Source of the DNA: Heloderma charlesbogerti
Taxonomy: Eukaryota > Chordata > Lepidosauria > Squamata > Helodermatidae
Length of the DNA stretch: 64,000 nucleotides
NCBI GenBank assembly: GCA_026122225.1
Contig: JANEZZ010000793.1
Span: 1,798,001-1,862,000, forward strand
Reading direction: 5' to 3'
Shown here: positions 10,193 through 21,390 of the stretch, in pieces
Layout: every line of letters starts with the position of its first letter
Position numbering within the stretch: the stretch's first letter is position 1
The notes under the pieces: generated by a model
Databases searched by the model: none
Told to the model about the DNA's origin: nothing
What the model saw: the letters and a program-made list of their open reading frames with translations, nothing else
Translations under genes and position numbers: made by a program

Positions 10193-10755
10193 TGGCCCAA
10201 TTCAGACATAATGCTAAACCATGGTTTAGCTAAACTGCAGTTTAGCTAAACCATGGTTTAACTAAACCAGCCTTCCCCAACCTGACACCCTCCAGATGTT
10301 CTGGACTTCAATTCCCTTTAGCTCCAGCCAGCATGGACAATGGCCAGGAATGCTGGGAAATTTAGTCCACAACTGGCTGACTGGCAGCAGCAGCACCTAC
10401 AGGCAGTTCTGTGGGTGCAGGATTGAGGGGCACAATCTACCACCCTTCGAGAACCATTGCCTGAACAACATGGGTCATTATGGCTGATGATAGAGCTGGC
10501 CCTGCAGAGCATTAACTTTCCCAGCCTTATTTCTGCAGCTGGCCAATGGCAAGAGAACTAGAGACACGGCAATGCCTTTCCAGTCCTCCAGCTTTGGGAT
10601 AGCACCTGGGTATTCACAAAGGTGGTGGGGTGATGACAACAAAAAGTGTTAAGGAAAACTATAGGTTTAAAAAAAAAAAGTAAGATGGATCCTGGCTTAT
10701 TCAATAAACCATCATTAAAGCAAACTATGGTTTAGTGTTATGGGTGAACTGGGTC
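10193..10755. mobile_element. inverted-repeat element (GGCCCAATTC ends) with a nested foldback repeat
   Basis: The left end ggcccaattcagacataatg is mirrored by the right end gtgttatgggtgaactgggt. Inside the left arm is a perfect 46-bp palindrome at 10215-10260 made of taaaccatggtttag units. The arm is interrupted from about 10267 by a different repeat (ccagccttccccaacctgac onward). The right arm resumes at about 10690 (aaaccatc...actatggtttag). It lies in DEUP1 intron 2. Confidence 0.6.
10267..10470. repeat. foldback repeat of the CCAGCCTTCCCCAACC family
   Basis: It opens ccagccttccccaacctgac, then ccctccagatgttctggact, and the centre reads ccagcatggacaatggccag before the returning arm gaatgctgggaaattt. 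At least eight similar copies occur in the window. The right limit is uncertain. Confidence 0.6.
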
Positions 10756-11074
10756 TTTGTCTTATTTCATTTCTTCATAGGCATAGTAGAGTACTGTTCA
10801 ATGGATCTGCATCTGCAGCAACAGAGGTTTTAAACCAAAGGCTCTGGAAGTGCCATAGGATAAAAAGCTATTACCTTAAATACATCCTTGAATCCCATGC
10901 TTGGGATTCCCCACTTCTTTTTTTAACCAAAAGCAGCCGTGGAAGCTCCTGATCGCAATCGAGAACGTGGCACAGGGGAGAGGATTTAGCCTCTTCCCCC
11001 AGTGCCATTTTCCCACTGAAAATTGTCCCCCCACCAGCTGCTATATGCAGCAAATAGCAGTTTCACAAACAAAG

Positions 11075-11180
11075 GGGCAAAGAGAACTAGTTGTACTAGG
11101 ACTGGGGGACCCAGGTTCAAGTTACAACTCAGTCATGAACCTCACTGTGTGGCCTTTGGCCAGTTGTTGTTGTTAACAGT
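11075..11180 (+). repeat. Sauria-type SINE, 5' part
   Basis: The block ctaggactgggggacccagg-ttcaagttacaactcagtcatg...cactgtgtggcctttggccag follows the head and body order of the fuller SINE at 24483-24720. It is truncated at the 3' side. Confidence 0.6.
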
Positions 11181-11384
11181 ATTATTTTAAAACCACCCTT
11201 CATTGTTGCAGATACTAGGGTTCTCTACAGATCTAATACAAATAATACATTATACAACAAACACCAAGACACATCAACATAATAAAAAGAAAGAAGGCAG
11301 CAAATACAATAGAACAGACAAAATCATCTGTTTTACAAAAAGACAGACCGAATGGTCAGTGGGTTGGAAGTAGGAGGTACTATA

Positions 11385-12405
11385 TTCTGACTCAGTGCCT
11401 GGGCATGGTAATGGACTGGATGAAGTCCAGTAAACTCAAACTCAACCCAGACAAGAGGAGTTACTGTTAGCGGGTGGTTCATCTGCCCGGCTAGGTGATA
11501 TTCAACCTGTTCTGGAGGGGGTTGCACTCCTCCTAAAGCAACAGGTTCGTAGTTTGGGGGTGCTCTTGGATCCAGAACTGTCACTTGAGGCACAGGTGAA
11601 CTCAGTGGCACGGAGCACTTTTTATCAGCTTAGGCTGGTATACCAACTACACCTTTATCTGGACAGAAATAGCCTCGCTACAGTTATCCATGCTCTGATA
11701 ACCTCTCGTCTGGAATACTGCAATGCGTTATATGCGGGGCTGCCTTTGAAAACAGTCTGGAAACTTCAGCTGGTCCAAATTAGGGCAGCAAGGTTGTTAG
11801 CAGGGTCTGGCCAACAAGATCACATTACAACAGTACTTTTCCAGCTGCACTGGCTGCCAGTCCATTTCTGGGCCCAATTCAAAGTACTGACATTAACATC
11901 CAAAGCCCTTAACGGCTTGGGGCCAGGTTACCTGAAGGATTTCCTCTTCCCATATGTGCCTGCCTGGACCCTAAGATCATCCTCAGCAGTCCTTCTCCAT
12001 GAGCCCCTGCCAAAGGAAGTGAGGCGGGGTGGCTACCAGGAAGAGGGCCTTTTTTGCTGTGGCACCCCAGCTGTGGAATGAGCTCCCTAGAGAGGTTTGC
12101 CTGGCACCTACATTGTACTCCTTCCAGTGAAAAAGGTGAAGACCTTTTTATTCTCCAAGTATTTTAGCTTCCTAGTTTTTTAGCTTTAGTGTTTTAAAAC
12201 TGTATTTTAAATCTCTGCATTGGTGCTAGGTTTTATTCTGGTTGTACTGTTATATTGTGGTTTTAAGCTTTCATATTTTATATTGTTATAATATATCTAA
12301 CAATATTTTATATTGTTTTATGCTGAGCTTCGTGGATTTAATTTTTCTGAACCATCCAGAGAGCTTTGGCTATTGGGTGGTATAGAAATGAAATAAATAA
12401 ATAAT
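11385..12405 (+). mobile_element. L2-clade LINE copy 1, 3' half
   Basis: The C-terminal RT region is open from about 11554 to 12081: LEYCNALYAGLPLKTVWKLQ, ARLLAGSGQQDHITTVLFQL, HWLPVHFWAQFKVLTL, and the LRSSSAVLLHEPLPKE tail. LxYCNALxxGLP and HITPVLxxLHWLPV are hallmarks of L2-type LINEs; a Vingi-type element is the alternative. The copy ends in aataaataaataa near 12390-12405. It lacks the endonuclease and most of the RT. Confidence 0.85.
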
Positions 12406-13563
12406 ACAGTGGTTCCACTCCTAACTACAGGGTTGCTACCACAGAGAAGACATTGGGAGTCTTCTGCTCAGCTCCAGGAAGTTATATTGTGGGGTCTCGC
12501 AAAATTCTATCGTCTTCCATGTTATTTAACATCTATATGAAATCACTGGTGGTGTCGCCTGGAGATTTGGGGTGTGGTGGCACCAATATGCGGATGACAC
12601 TCAGCTCTGTCTCCATTCCATCTGAATCAGGTGAGGCTGTGCAAGTGCTGTACCAGTGCCTGAAGGCAATGGTGGGCTGTATGCAGGCCAATAAACTGAA
12701 GCTATATCCTGCTAAGATGGAGGCTCTGTCGGTAGGTGGCTTATAGGCCTGGGAATTAGGCAGATGGTCTATTCTGGATGAGGTAGGACTCCCCCTGATG
12801 GAACAGGTCCGTAGCCTGGGAATACTGTTTGATTCAAAGCTGTTACTAGAGGCCCAGATGGCCTCGGGGGTGAGGAGCGCTTATGGCTGGTTCACCAGCT
12901 ATGGCCGTTCCTGAACAGGATAACCTGGCAACAGGAGTCCATGCTCTGATAAGCTCCTGATTGGACTTTATCAATCCTCACTATGTGGGGCTTCCCTTGA
13001 AGAAGCCCTGCGTAGGGCAAGCTACAGCCAGTGCAGAAGGGCGCTGCTTATGTGTTGACAGGGGCTGTGAGATGTTAGCATATCACATATGTGAGCATAT
13101 CACAACAGTTTTGAAAACTCTGCACTAGCTGCCAGTGATCTACTGAGCCCAGTTTAAGGTGTTGTACTAGTATATAAAGCTGTCAGTGGCTCAGGATCCA
13201 GGTACCTTTCCCACTATTAACTAATCCGGGATTTAAGATTGGATGGGGAGGCTTTGCCCTGTGATCCCCTCGAGGAATGTGGCCCGTGGGGCAACCACAT
13301 GTGACAGGGTGTTTTTGGTGGTGGCAGCCCAGCTGGAGACTCTGCTGTCACCCATGCAGTGGTCATTTAGGCACCAGTTAAAGACATATTGATTTGTGCA
13401 AGCTTTGGGGGTATAAGCAAATATCCTGTTTGGGTTCTTTTTAGTGTTTGTACTGATGGTTTTATGGCATTTTATTATACATTTGTAAGGTTAGAGTTCC
13501 CCTTCATGGATCACTGCCTTGTTGTGGCGAAGGGGCTTGCGTAACTCAGTGAAGCCATAAGCT

Positions 13564-15087
13564 ATGCCGTACAGGGCCACCCAAGACGGACAGGTCATGG
13601 CAGAGAGTTCTGACAAAATGTGGTCCACTGGAGAAGGAAATGGCAACCCACTCCAGTATTCTTGCCAAGAAAACCCCATGGAAAGTATCACAAGGCTAAA
13701 AGATATGACGCCGGAAGATGAGCCCCTCAGGTCGGAAGGTGTCCAATATGCTACTGGGGAAGAGCAGAGGGTATTTCCAAGTAGCGCCAGAAAGAGTGAA
13801 GTGGCTGGGCCAAACCCGAAAGGACACTCAGCTGTGGATGTGTCTGGCGGTGAAAAGAAAATCCGATGCTGTAAAGAACAATATTGTTTAGGAACCTGGA
13901 ATGTCAGATCAATGAATCAAGGTAAGCTGGAGGTGGTCAAACATGAGATGGCAAGATTGAACATCGACATCTTGGGAATCAGCGAACTAAAATGGACAAG
14001 CATGGGCGAATTTAATTCAGGTGACCATCATATCTACTATTGTGGGCAAGAATCCCTTAGAAGAAATGGAGTAGCACTCATAGTCAACAAAAGGGTGGGA
14101 AAAGCAGTACTGGGATACAATCTTAAAAATGATAGAATGATCTCAGTACGAATCCAAGGCAAACCTTTCAACATCACAGTAATTCAAGTCTATGCCCCAA
14201 CCACTGAGGCCGAAGAAGCTGAGGTTGATCGGTTCTATGAAGACCTACAACACCTTCTAGAACTAACACCAAAAAAAGATGTCCTCTTCATCATAGGGGA
14301 TTGGAATGCTAAAGTAGGAAGTCAAGAAATCACCGGGATAACAGGCAGGCATGGCCTTGGTGTACAAAATGAAGCAGGACAAAAGCTAATAGAGTTTTGC
14401 CAAGAGAACATGCTGATCATAGCAAACACTCTTTTCCAACAGCACAAGAGGCGACTCTACACATGGACGTCACCAGATGGTCAATATCGAAATCAGATTG
14501 ATTATGTCCTTTGCAGCCAAAGATGGAGAAGCTCCATACAGTCAGTCAAAACAAGACCTGGAGCTGACTGTGGCTCAGATCATGAGCTGCTTCTTGCAAA
14601 ATTTCAGCTTAAATTGAAGAACGTCGGGAAAACCACTAAACCGTTCAGGTATGACCTAAATCATATCCCTGATGAATATACAGTGGAGGTGAGGAATAGA
14701 TTTCAGGGATTAGACCTGATAGACAGAGTGCCTGAGGAACTATGGATGGAGGTCCGTAACATTGTTCAGGAGGCAGCAACGAAATCCGTCCCAAAGAAAA
14801 AGAAATGCAAGAAAGCCAAGTGGCTGTCTGATGAGGCTTTACAAGTAGCTGAGGAAAGAAGGGAAGCGAAAAGCAAGGGAGAAAGGGGAAGGTATACCCA
14901 ACTGAATGCAGACTTCCAGAGAATAGCAAGGAGAGACAAGAAGGCCTTCTTAAATGAACAATGTAAAGAAATCGAGGAAAACAACAGAATGGGAAAGACT
15001 AGAGATCTCTTCAAGAAAATTGGAGATCTCAGGGGAACGTTTTGTGCAAAGACGGGCATGATAAAGGACAAAGAAGGCGGGACCTAA
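13564..15087 (+). pseudogene. BovB ORF, endonuclease and N-terminal part
   Basis: 507 codons. The APE-type endonuclease begins near residue 109 (GTWNVRSMNQGKL). The glutamate of ISELKW is near 140, the GDWNAKVG motif near 245, and GSDHELL with catalytic Asp339 and His340. All catalytic positions I can judge are present. A linker rich in Lys and Glu follows (KKKKCKKAKWLSDEA). The frame ends at 15085-15087 after IKDKEGGT, where a one-base deletion inside the 15070-15080 G/A-rich run would explain the shift into the next frame. The first Met at 13564 is chosen because it opens the frame; the true start could be elsewhere in the 5' region. Confidence 0.9.
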
Positions 15088-16706
15088 CAGAAGCAGATGA
15101 GATTAAGAAGAGGTGGCAAGAATACACAGAAGAACTATACAGGAAAGATCTGAATGTCCCTGATAGCCATGATAGTGAGGTCACTGAACTTGAGCCGGAC
15201 ATCTTAGAGAGTGAAGTCAAGTGGGCCTTAGGAAGCATTAGTAACAACAAAGCTAGCGGAGATGACAGTATTCCAGCCGAGCTATTTAAAATCCTAAAAG
15301 ATGATGCTGTTAAAGTGCTGCATTCAATATGCCAACAAATCTGGAACACTCAACAGTGGCCACAAGACTGGAAAAGGTCAGTTTACATTCCAATTCCAAA
15401 GAAGGGCAACGCCAAAGAGTGTTCAAACTACCGCACAATTGCGCTCATTTCACATGCCAGCAAGGTGATGCTCAAAATCCTACAAGCTAGGCTTCAGCAG
15501 TATGCGAACCGAGAACTACCGGAAGTACAAGCTGGGTTTAGAAGAGGCAGAGGAACTAGAGATCAAATCGCCAACATTCGCTGCATCATGGAGAAAGCAA
15601 GAGAATTCCAGAAAAACGTCTATTTCTGCTTCATTGACTACGCTAAAGCCTTTGATTGTGTGGATCACAACAAACTGTGGCAAATTCTTAAAGTGATGGG
15701 AGTACCAGACCACCTTACCTGTCTCCTGAGAAACCTGTACGAGGGTCAAGAAGCAACAGTAAGAACCAGACATGGAACAACCGATTGGTTCAAAATTGGG
15801 AAAGGAGTACGACAAGGCTGCATATTGTCACCCTGCTTATTTAACTTATATGCAGAGTACATCATGAGAAATGCCGGATTGGATGAATCAGAAGTCGGAA
15901 TTAAGATTGCCGGGAGAATTATCAACAACCTCCGATATGCAGACGATACCACCCTAATGGCAGAAAGCGAAGAGGATCTCAAGAGCCTCTTGTTGAGGGT
16001 GAAAGAGGAGAGTGCAAAAGCTGGTTTGAAACTCAACATTAAAAAAACGAAGATCATGGCATCTGGCCCTATCACTTCCTGGCATATAGAAGGGGAAGAA
16101 ATGGAAGCAGTGACAGATTTTACTTTCTTGGGCTCCAAGATCACCGCAGATGGTGACTGTAGCCATGAAATTAAAAGACGCTTGCTCCTTGGGAGGAAAG
16201 CTATGGCAAACCTAGACAGCATAGTAAGAAGCGGAGACATCACCTTGCCGACAAAGGTCCGTCTAATCAAAGCTATGGTTTTCCCAGTAGTAATGTATGG
16301 GTGTGAGAGCTGGACTATAAGGAAGGCTGAGCGCCGAAGAATTGATGCTTTCGAACTGTGGTGCTGGAGAAGACTCTTACGAGTCCCCTGGACTGCAAGG
16401 AGGTCAAATCAGTCCATCCTAAAGGAAATCAACCCTGAGTGCTCATTGGAAGGACAGATAATGAAGCTGAAGCTCCAATATTTTGGCCACCTAATGCGAA
16501 GAGAAAAGTCACTGGAAAAGACCCTGATGCTGGGAAAGACTGAAGGCAAAAGGAGAAGGGGACGGCAGAGGATGAGATGGCTAGATAGCATCACGGATGC
16601 AATGAATATGAACTTGAGCACACTCCGGGAGAGAGCGCAGGACAGGAAGGCCTGGCGTGCTATGGTCCATGGGGTCACGAAGAGTCGGACACGACTGAAC
16701 GACTGA
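15042..16706 (+). pseudogene. BovB ORF, reverse transcriptase and C-terminal part
   Basis: 554 codons in the -1 frame relative to the preceding ORF. True homology starts at DLTEADEIKKRWQEYTEELY (about 15081), so the first residues are a frame artefact. RT blocks are in order: SNYRTIALISHASKV, AGFRRGRGTRDQI, FIDYAKAFDCVDHNKLW near residue 197, GVRQGCILSPCLFNLY, and RYADDTTLMAESEEDL with YADD at 299-302. The basic C-terminus ends MVHGVTKSRTRLND just before the 3' end, as expected for BovB. No internal stop is present, so the RT half looks potentially functional apart from the lost fusion with the endonuclease. Confidence 0.92.
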
Positions 16707-16816
16707 ACAACAACAAAGGTTAGAGTTATGAATCTAATGTTTATGTGTTTTGCTGTATTTTATGGAAGTTGTTAGCCACCCCGGGCTCTTTGTGAGGAAG
16801 GACAGGATGTAAATCA

Positions 16817-16818
16817 AA

Positions 16819-16865
<47 letters not shown>

Positions 16866-16866
16866 A
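16817..16866 (+). repeat. (aaat)n simple repeat, L2 copy 2 tail
   Basis: Twelve or so aaat units directly after the L2 3' UTR (ggatgtaaatcaaataaata). Confidence 0.9.
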
Positions 16867-17019
16867 ATCAACCAATGATAATGCCTGGAAAAACAAAAAG
16901 GTTTTGAGCTGCTACCCCCAAAATTGCAGTGTTGGCACCAGCTGCAAGTACATGCAGAGGGTATTCTATAGTTGGGGCCCCTGATCTGACAAGGTTCTCT
17001 TCCTTGCTGAGACATACAG

Positions 17020-17545
17020 TTAGCTCAGTGGCTTGTTAACTACGTTGCACGTACCAGTCATGTAGCAGGGGATTTGCATAATTACTTCAGCAGCGCAGCT
17101 TGTCACGTTGTGCTAACCTGGCCAGGGTGGCTTGTTGCTATGGGTATGACATGACAAACTGTGCTGCCAAGGGATGTAACTGCCATGTAACCAGCATCTG
17201 CAGCATAGTTAATAAGCCACTGTGGCTTGTTAACAGCCTGCTGATTATGCAAACCCGGTCTATAGCCCGGTTCACACTTAACGAGAAGCCACTGTGGATG
17301 AATTTCTCTGTGGGGCTTCTCATGAGGCACACCATAGCTTGTTGTTATGTATGAACCTGACTAGGTGGGTTGTTGGGGTGGTTAACAAGCCACACGCAAC
17401 CCTAAAACAGCCCATGAGTTTTGGGTGGCTTGTCATATAACAAGCCGTGGCTTGAACATTAAAAATGGCGGCAGCCACAACAATGAAAAACTCTGCAGGG
17501 AAATTTATCCACAGTGGATTCTCATTACATGTGAACCAGGTCAAT
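17020..17545. mobile_element. inverted-repeat element, GGCCCGGTTC group
   Basis: The core 17264-17545 runs from gcccggttcacacttaacg to cattacatgtgaaccaggtc. The arms gagaagccactgtggat and atccacagtggattctcat are inverse to each other. A related block with gtggcttgttaac repeats precedes it from about 17020. The same layout is at 47151-47483. No duplication could be fixed. Confidence 0.6.
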
Positions 17546-17619
17546 ATGTACCCAAAGTCCTTGGAGAAAGCCTTCCCTGACGATCTTACGTGTGGACAGG
17601 CAGGCTAATATAGATAGTT

Positions 17620-17735
17620 GCTATCTCTCAGCCTAGGCAACCTCATAGGGTTGTTGTGAGGATAAAATGGGCAGAGGGAAAACCATACAGCTCACTCTGA
17701 GCTTCTCGACGAAGGGTAGGTTAAAAATGTGATTA
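17620..17735 (+). repeat. Sauria-type SINE, 3' body
   Basis: It contains cctcatagggttgttgtgag followed by gataaaatgggcagaggg and cgaagggtaggttaaaaatg, the same body as the SINE at 24600-24700. The tail is cut by the palindromic element starting at 17737. Confidence 0.7.
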
Positions 17736-17736
17736 A

Positions 17737-17868
17737 GGGCACAATCCTATGCATGTTTAGACAGGGAAAGGCCTACAACTCCCAGCATTCCCCAGCCAGC
17801 CATGCTGGCTGGGGAATGTTGGGAGATGTAGGCCTTTTATCTGTCCAAACATGCATAGGATTGCCCCC
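17737..17868. mobile_element. Palindromic Harbinger-like MITE
   Basis: Almost the whole 132 bp is one hairpin. Left arm gggcacaatcctatgcatg...cctacaactcccagc is answered by gggagatgtagg...catgcataggattgccccc. TAA flanks both ends (17734-17736 and 17869-17871). TWA duplications with GGG-starting termini are typical of PIF/Harbinger elements, and four copies in the window agree. It carries no coding sequence. Confidence 0.8.
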
Positions 17869-17899
17869 TAATACATTTAAAGACCCCTACTCTTTGCAT

Positions 17900-19255
17900 C
17901 ACTAAGGCAGCTTGGCGGAAGAGAGAGTCCATAGCCTAGTATTATCCAGAACCCTTGGGTCCAACCACTACAGAAGACCAGAAGGAAACACTGACGCTTG
18001 CTGACTAAGAGACTGTTAGGTACCACGCAGCCAATGGGATTTCACCTGTCCCTGTAAAGTCTCCAGCACTGGCTTGAGCAATTTGCCTTTAAAGAAGAGA
18101 CCAAGCTGTTGCCAGCTTACAAATTCCCAACCACTTGTATGCTTGCCCAGCCAACTTCCCCTTCCTCAGCCTGCTGCATGCTGGCAATCAGCCTTGCGCC
18201 TTGACTGTGCCTCCTGATTTAACTGGCCTGACACCGTCCATCTGAGAGCTCTGCAATTAAGAGCAGAATGAAAACAGGGCTGTGTGTCCTTGCACCAACT
18301 CTCTTTGACATCTTTTTCTCAGTGCTCCTGAATTATGCTTTCAACAGCCACAGCGGGGCTCTGTTTGCACACCAGGTCGGATGGCAAGCTGTGCACAGCC
18401 ACGACCTGCTGTGAAAATCTGACAGCACAAAATTGCTAAAGGAAATGAATTAAAGCAGCCAAGTATGCTAAAGAAGGAAAGAAAAAAGAGGGAACTCTTC
18501 CCAGAGGAAAATGCAATTGCTAAAACTATCCTGGTGCACCCACAATTACTTCTGTGGTCTTGGTGTAGTAATTTTCTTACAGAAGAAAACTACTCCAGGG
18601 CCAAAGCTGAAGGTGGGCATAGTTTGTTGCAGCAGGTTCCATATCAGTGACATAAAATTTCTGTCTTTCTATTCGTACTTCTTCAGTTTTTGGATTTGGG
18701 CAACGTATTCTTATGAGCTAGAGCAGGTTAGGGAGGAATAGGCAACTTTGTTCTTTGTTATGTGCCAAGAGATTTGGTGGTGGTGCTGAATCCTCTGGCA
18801 GAGATTGGCTAAACTACCCTAATGTTAAAGGGGGGAAAGGAAGGCAGAAGGAGCTCTAGCTGTCATTAGTTGGGCTGCTCAGGTCTTAGGGTGCTTGCAG
18901 ATGGATGGCTCCTAGTGCCAGCAATCAGAAGACACTGTGCAACTGTTCTGTCTTTTCCCCCTTAATGAGTTTTCCGTGTTAAGAAAAAAGATGGAAGAAG
19001 CCGTAAGAAAACATGGGATCGTCATGAGTAAAGATGACAACATCTGGACCCCCCCCCTACATTTCCATGAATAAGGCATGGAAAAGCCTCCCTCGTCTAG
19101 AAGCACCCTTAGAAAAAAGCAGGGATGAGGCAGGCAGAAGGGACCAGGAACAGTAGTGGTAGAAGACGTAAAGGTGTAGGAAAGAAGGATGCAGCAGGCC
19201 AAAAGAAGCTGGAGTGGCAAGAGGGAGAATGGCAAGAGAGAGAGGTACCGAAGAA
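17900..19255. other. DEUP1 intron 2, repeat-poor stretch
   Basis: I see no LINE, SINE or tandem array here. The short open frames around 18465-18740 and 18912-19235 lack splice sites or homology that I can recognise. Confidence 0.45.
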
Positions 19256-19261
19256 TGAGAA

Positions 19262-19465
19262 GAAATCATAGTTTAGTGGCAGAGCACGTGCTTTGCACAG
19301 AATGTCCCAGATGTAATCCTTGGCATCGCCAGTTAAAAAAAGGACTGGGTAGCAGGTGATGTGAAGGACCTCTGCCTGAGACCTGGAGAGCCACTACCAG
19401 TCAGAATAGACAATACTGGACTAGATGGGCAAATAGTATGACCAGACAGAAGGCAGCTTTCTAAG
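19262..19465 (+). repeat. tRNA-headed SINE
   Basis: The head catagtttagtggcagagc-acgtgctttgcac and body cctctgcctgagacctgg, gacaatactggactagatg and gcagctttctaaggtg follow the same order as 36985-37195. The B box is degenerate. Confidence 0.75.
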
Positions 19466-19469
19466 GTGT

Positions 19470-20750
19470 TAGGAGAAAGCAAAAAGGAAGTGTCTGTGGG
19501 AGGAAGGAGAACTGGGAGAGAGAACAAGCAGAGAGGTGAACTACATACACATGATCAGGAACTGCAAAGGTCAGGAATGCCATTTGCACAGACTAATTTG
19601 CAAATCACCAGCCAAATCCTTGACTAGGCCTCTGATTGGACTATATTACTATAAGACTGTATTCCTATTTACTTGGGAGTAACTTTCACTCAGATCAGTA
19701 GGACTTACTTCTGAATAAGCATACATAGGAGCATACAGCTACAAAATATTACAATTAATTTTTAAAAAGAAAAAGAAACCTTAAGCAGTTCATTGGCTTC
19801 TCCTCTGCAGAATTGTTTCTTTTTCTTTTAATCCTCAGGCATCAGAAAGTGTCTTCTTTATGATACACTAATCTTACTTCATTTACATTACGGTTTCTGA
19901 AGTACTCTAATTAGGTGCTGATTTAAAAAAAAATCTTTTCAACATGATTCTTTTGACAGGGGTGAGAGTTTTACAGTGCAATTTCCAGATCATAACATTT
20001 CCTAATTAGGAAGGTTATGCATGCTAAAGGTTTTAAACAAAAGAAGCTTCTCCTGCTCTGACCATGCTTGAAAAGTAATTTCAACAAGAACTGCGGGTCA
20101 ATTAAGGATGCACACTTCATTAAAAGCAGTAAGTCACATTATTGCTTCATGGTTTGCCTAACAAATGAAATCTTAAACTGATCGGTGTGAAGCACAGTGG
20201 CTATAGCTAACAGATTTATTTCAGTTATCCATTTGAAATAGTGGCACAATATGCCTTCTTTCTAAAACTCTAGAATCTCCCACAATCCTAAGGGGCTGCT
20301 TAAGGTATATACACATGGCTATTTCACATTCTCTTCTCGTTTATTCCTATTTAGCTTTTCTCACAGTCAAAGCTATGCAATGGCACTGAGGTTAATAAGA
20401 TTTCAGTTCACGAACACCCCCCCTCCCTTAGAGTAATCAATATAGCTCTGCATATTTGATTTTATCCAACCTTCATGCTTAGTCTACAGAGAGACTTTCC
20501 AATATTGCATCCTATTTAGAGAAAAGTGGAATAAATTGAATGGTCACTGGCAACTGTAGTTACCAGAATAGAGTCATGGCTGAAAGCACAGGCTATGAGC
20601 CAGCTCAAATCTCAGCTCAACCATACTGAGGGGAAGACAAACCATTAGCTCTCAACCTCAGCCCCCGCCATCTATACTATGATAAGAGTCTTACAGGGCT
20701 CATGTAAGAATGAGGTAATGTATATGAAGTACTTTGGGAAAGTATTTCAT
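19470..20750. other. DEUP1 intron 2, unique-looking AT-rich block
   Basis: No repeat recognised between about 19780 and 20600. It contains the palindrome tcctaattagga near 19998-20009 and a second taattag site near 19909. It could be ordinary intron or a conserved non-coding element. Confidence 0.4.
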
Positions 20751-20754
20751 AAAT

Positions 20755-20830
20755 ACTAAGCCTGCAATCCTTTGCACACTTATCTGGGAGCAATCCCCAT
20801 TGAATGTAGCGACCCCTTTGGATATAACAA
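20755..20830 (+). repeat. dispersed repeat (GCAATCCT...CTGGGAG)
   Basis: cctgcaatcctttgcacact followed by tatctgggagcaatccccat belongs with the blocks at 19660-19730, 23845-24003, 38805-39000, 42014-42185 and 50230-50330. All combine a caatcctatgcacac-like phrase with acttctgagtaagc-like phrases. Confidence 0.5.
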
Positions 20831-21225
20831 TCCTGACTTGTTAAACTATAGTTTAGCAAATTGGGAATAAGTGGTAAGCTATTGTGTTCCTCTCTCACCT
20901 CCTCCCTTCAGGTGCCAGCTTCAGCACTTTTGGTCTGTAAAAACCAGAGTTCCCCATTATATCTAAAGTGGCGGACTCTAGTTCAATATTGGTTTACAAA
21001 TCAGGATCATAAACCAGGAACAAACCATATTTTAAGATCCTGGCTAGTAAACTGACATTAGTTTTTAGATAATGACAATATGTTTTCCCTACCCATCCAA
21101 CACGCCCTACAGGCTATGTGCTGGAGTTGATAAGAGAATGAGTGGAGGCTGTAAGGGAGAAACTGGTAGGAAAGAGATTAGCATTTAGCTATACTGCATG
21201 CTCCACAAACTTGAGGATCTAGACC

Positions 21226-21390
21226 AGAGGTGTAGAACTTGTAGTCCCATAAACTTCTTGAGGACCACAACTCCCCAAATCCCTGTCCATTGGCCATGGT
21301 GGCTGGGGCTGATGGGAGCTGGAGTCCAACTTCTGGAGGATCTGAGGTTCCCACTACTGCTCGAATCCAGACCAAGGATAGCCAACCATA
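21226..21390. repeat. foldback repeat, CCAGCCTTCCCCAACC-related
   Basis: The centre ccattggccatggtggctgg-ggctgatgggagctggagtcc, with the outer parts gaggaccacaactcccc and cttctggaggatctgaggtt, matches the family at 41335-41475. Confidence 0.55.

Larger units (their letters stand above)
13499..16715 (+). mobile_element. Full-length BovB (RTE clade) LINE
   Basis: This 3217-bp element is flanked by the exact 12-bp duplication aaggttagagtt (13487-13498 and 16716-16727). The 5' end (ccccttcatggatcactgcc) and the 3' end (gactgaacgactgaacaaca) are those I recognise for BovB, so it is not 5' truncated. It encodes an apurinic endonuclease and a reverse transcriptase in two overlapping frames that would be one in an intact copy. 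Only one frame break was found. It lies in DEUP1 intron 2, antisense to the gene. Confidence 0.95.
12440..16866 (+). mobile_element. L2-clade LINE copy 2, split by BovB
   Basis: The left portion (12440-13498) has the palm region, read as QYADDTQLC-like from ccaatatgcggatgacactc at about 12582, and then a decayed C-terminus. After the BovB insertion the 3' UTR continues at 16716 and ends in an (aaat)n tail to 16866. The host sequence is continuous once BovB and one copy of its 12-bp duplication are removed. Stops are frequent, so this copy is older than BovB. Confidence 0.82.

Noticed and set aside
14645..15071. Minus-strand frames across the BovB (also 15029-15349, 15746-16270, 16409-16678)
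   Set aside because: They are antisense shadows of the BovB endonuclease and reverse transcriptase frames.
17733..17871. piggyBac assignment for the palindromic MITE because of TTAA on the left
   Set aside because: Only the left side of this copy reads TTAA, and the other copies are flanked by TTA or TAA on both sides. The TWA pattern fits Harbinger better.
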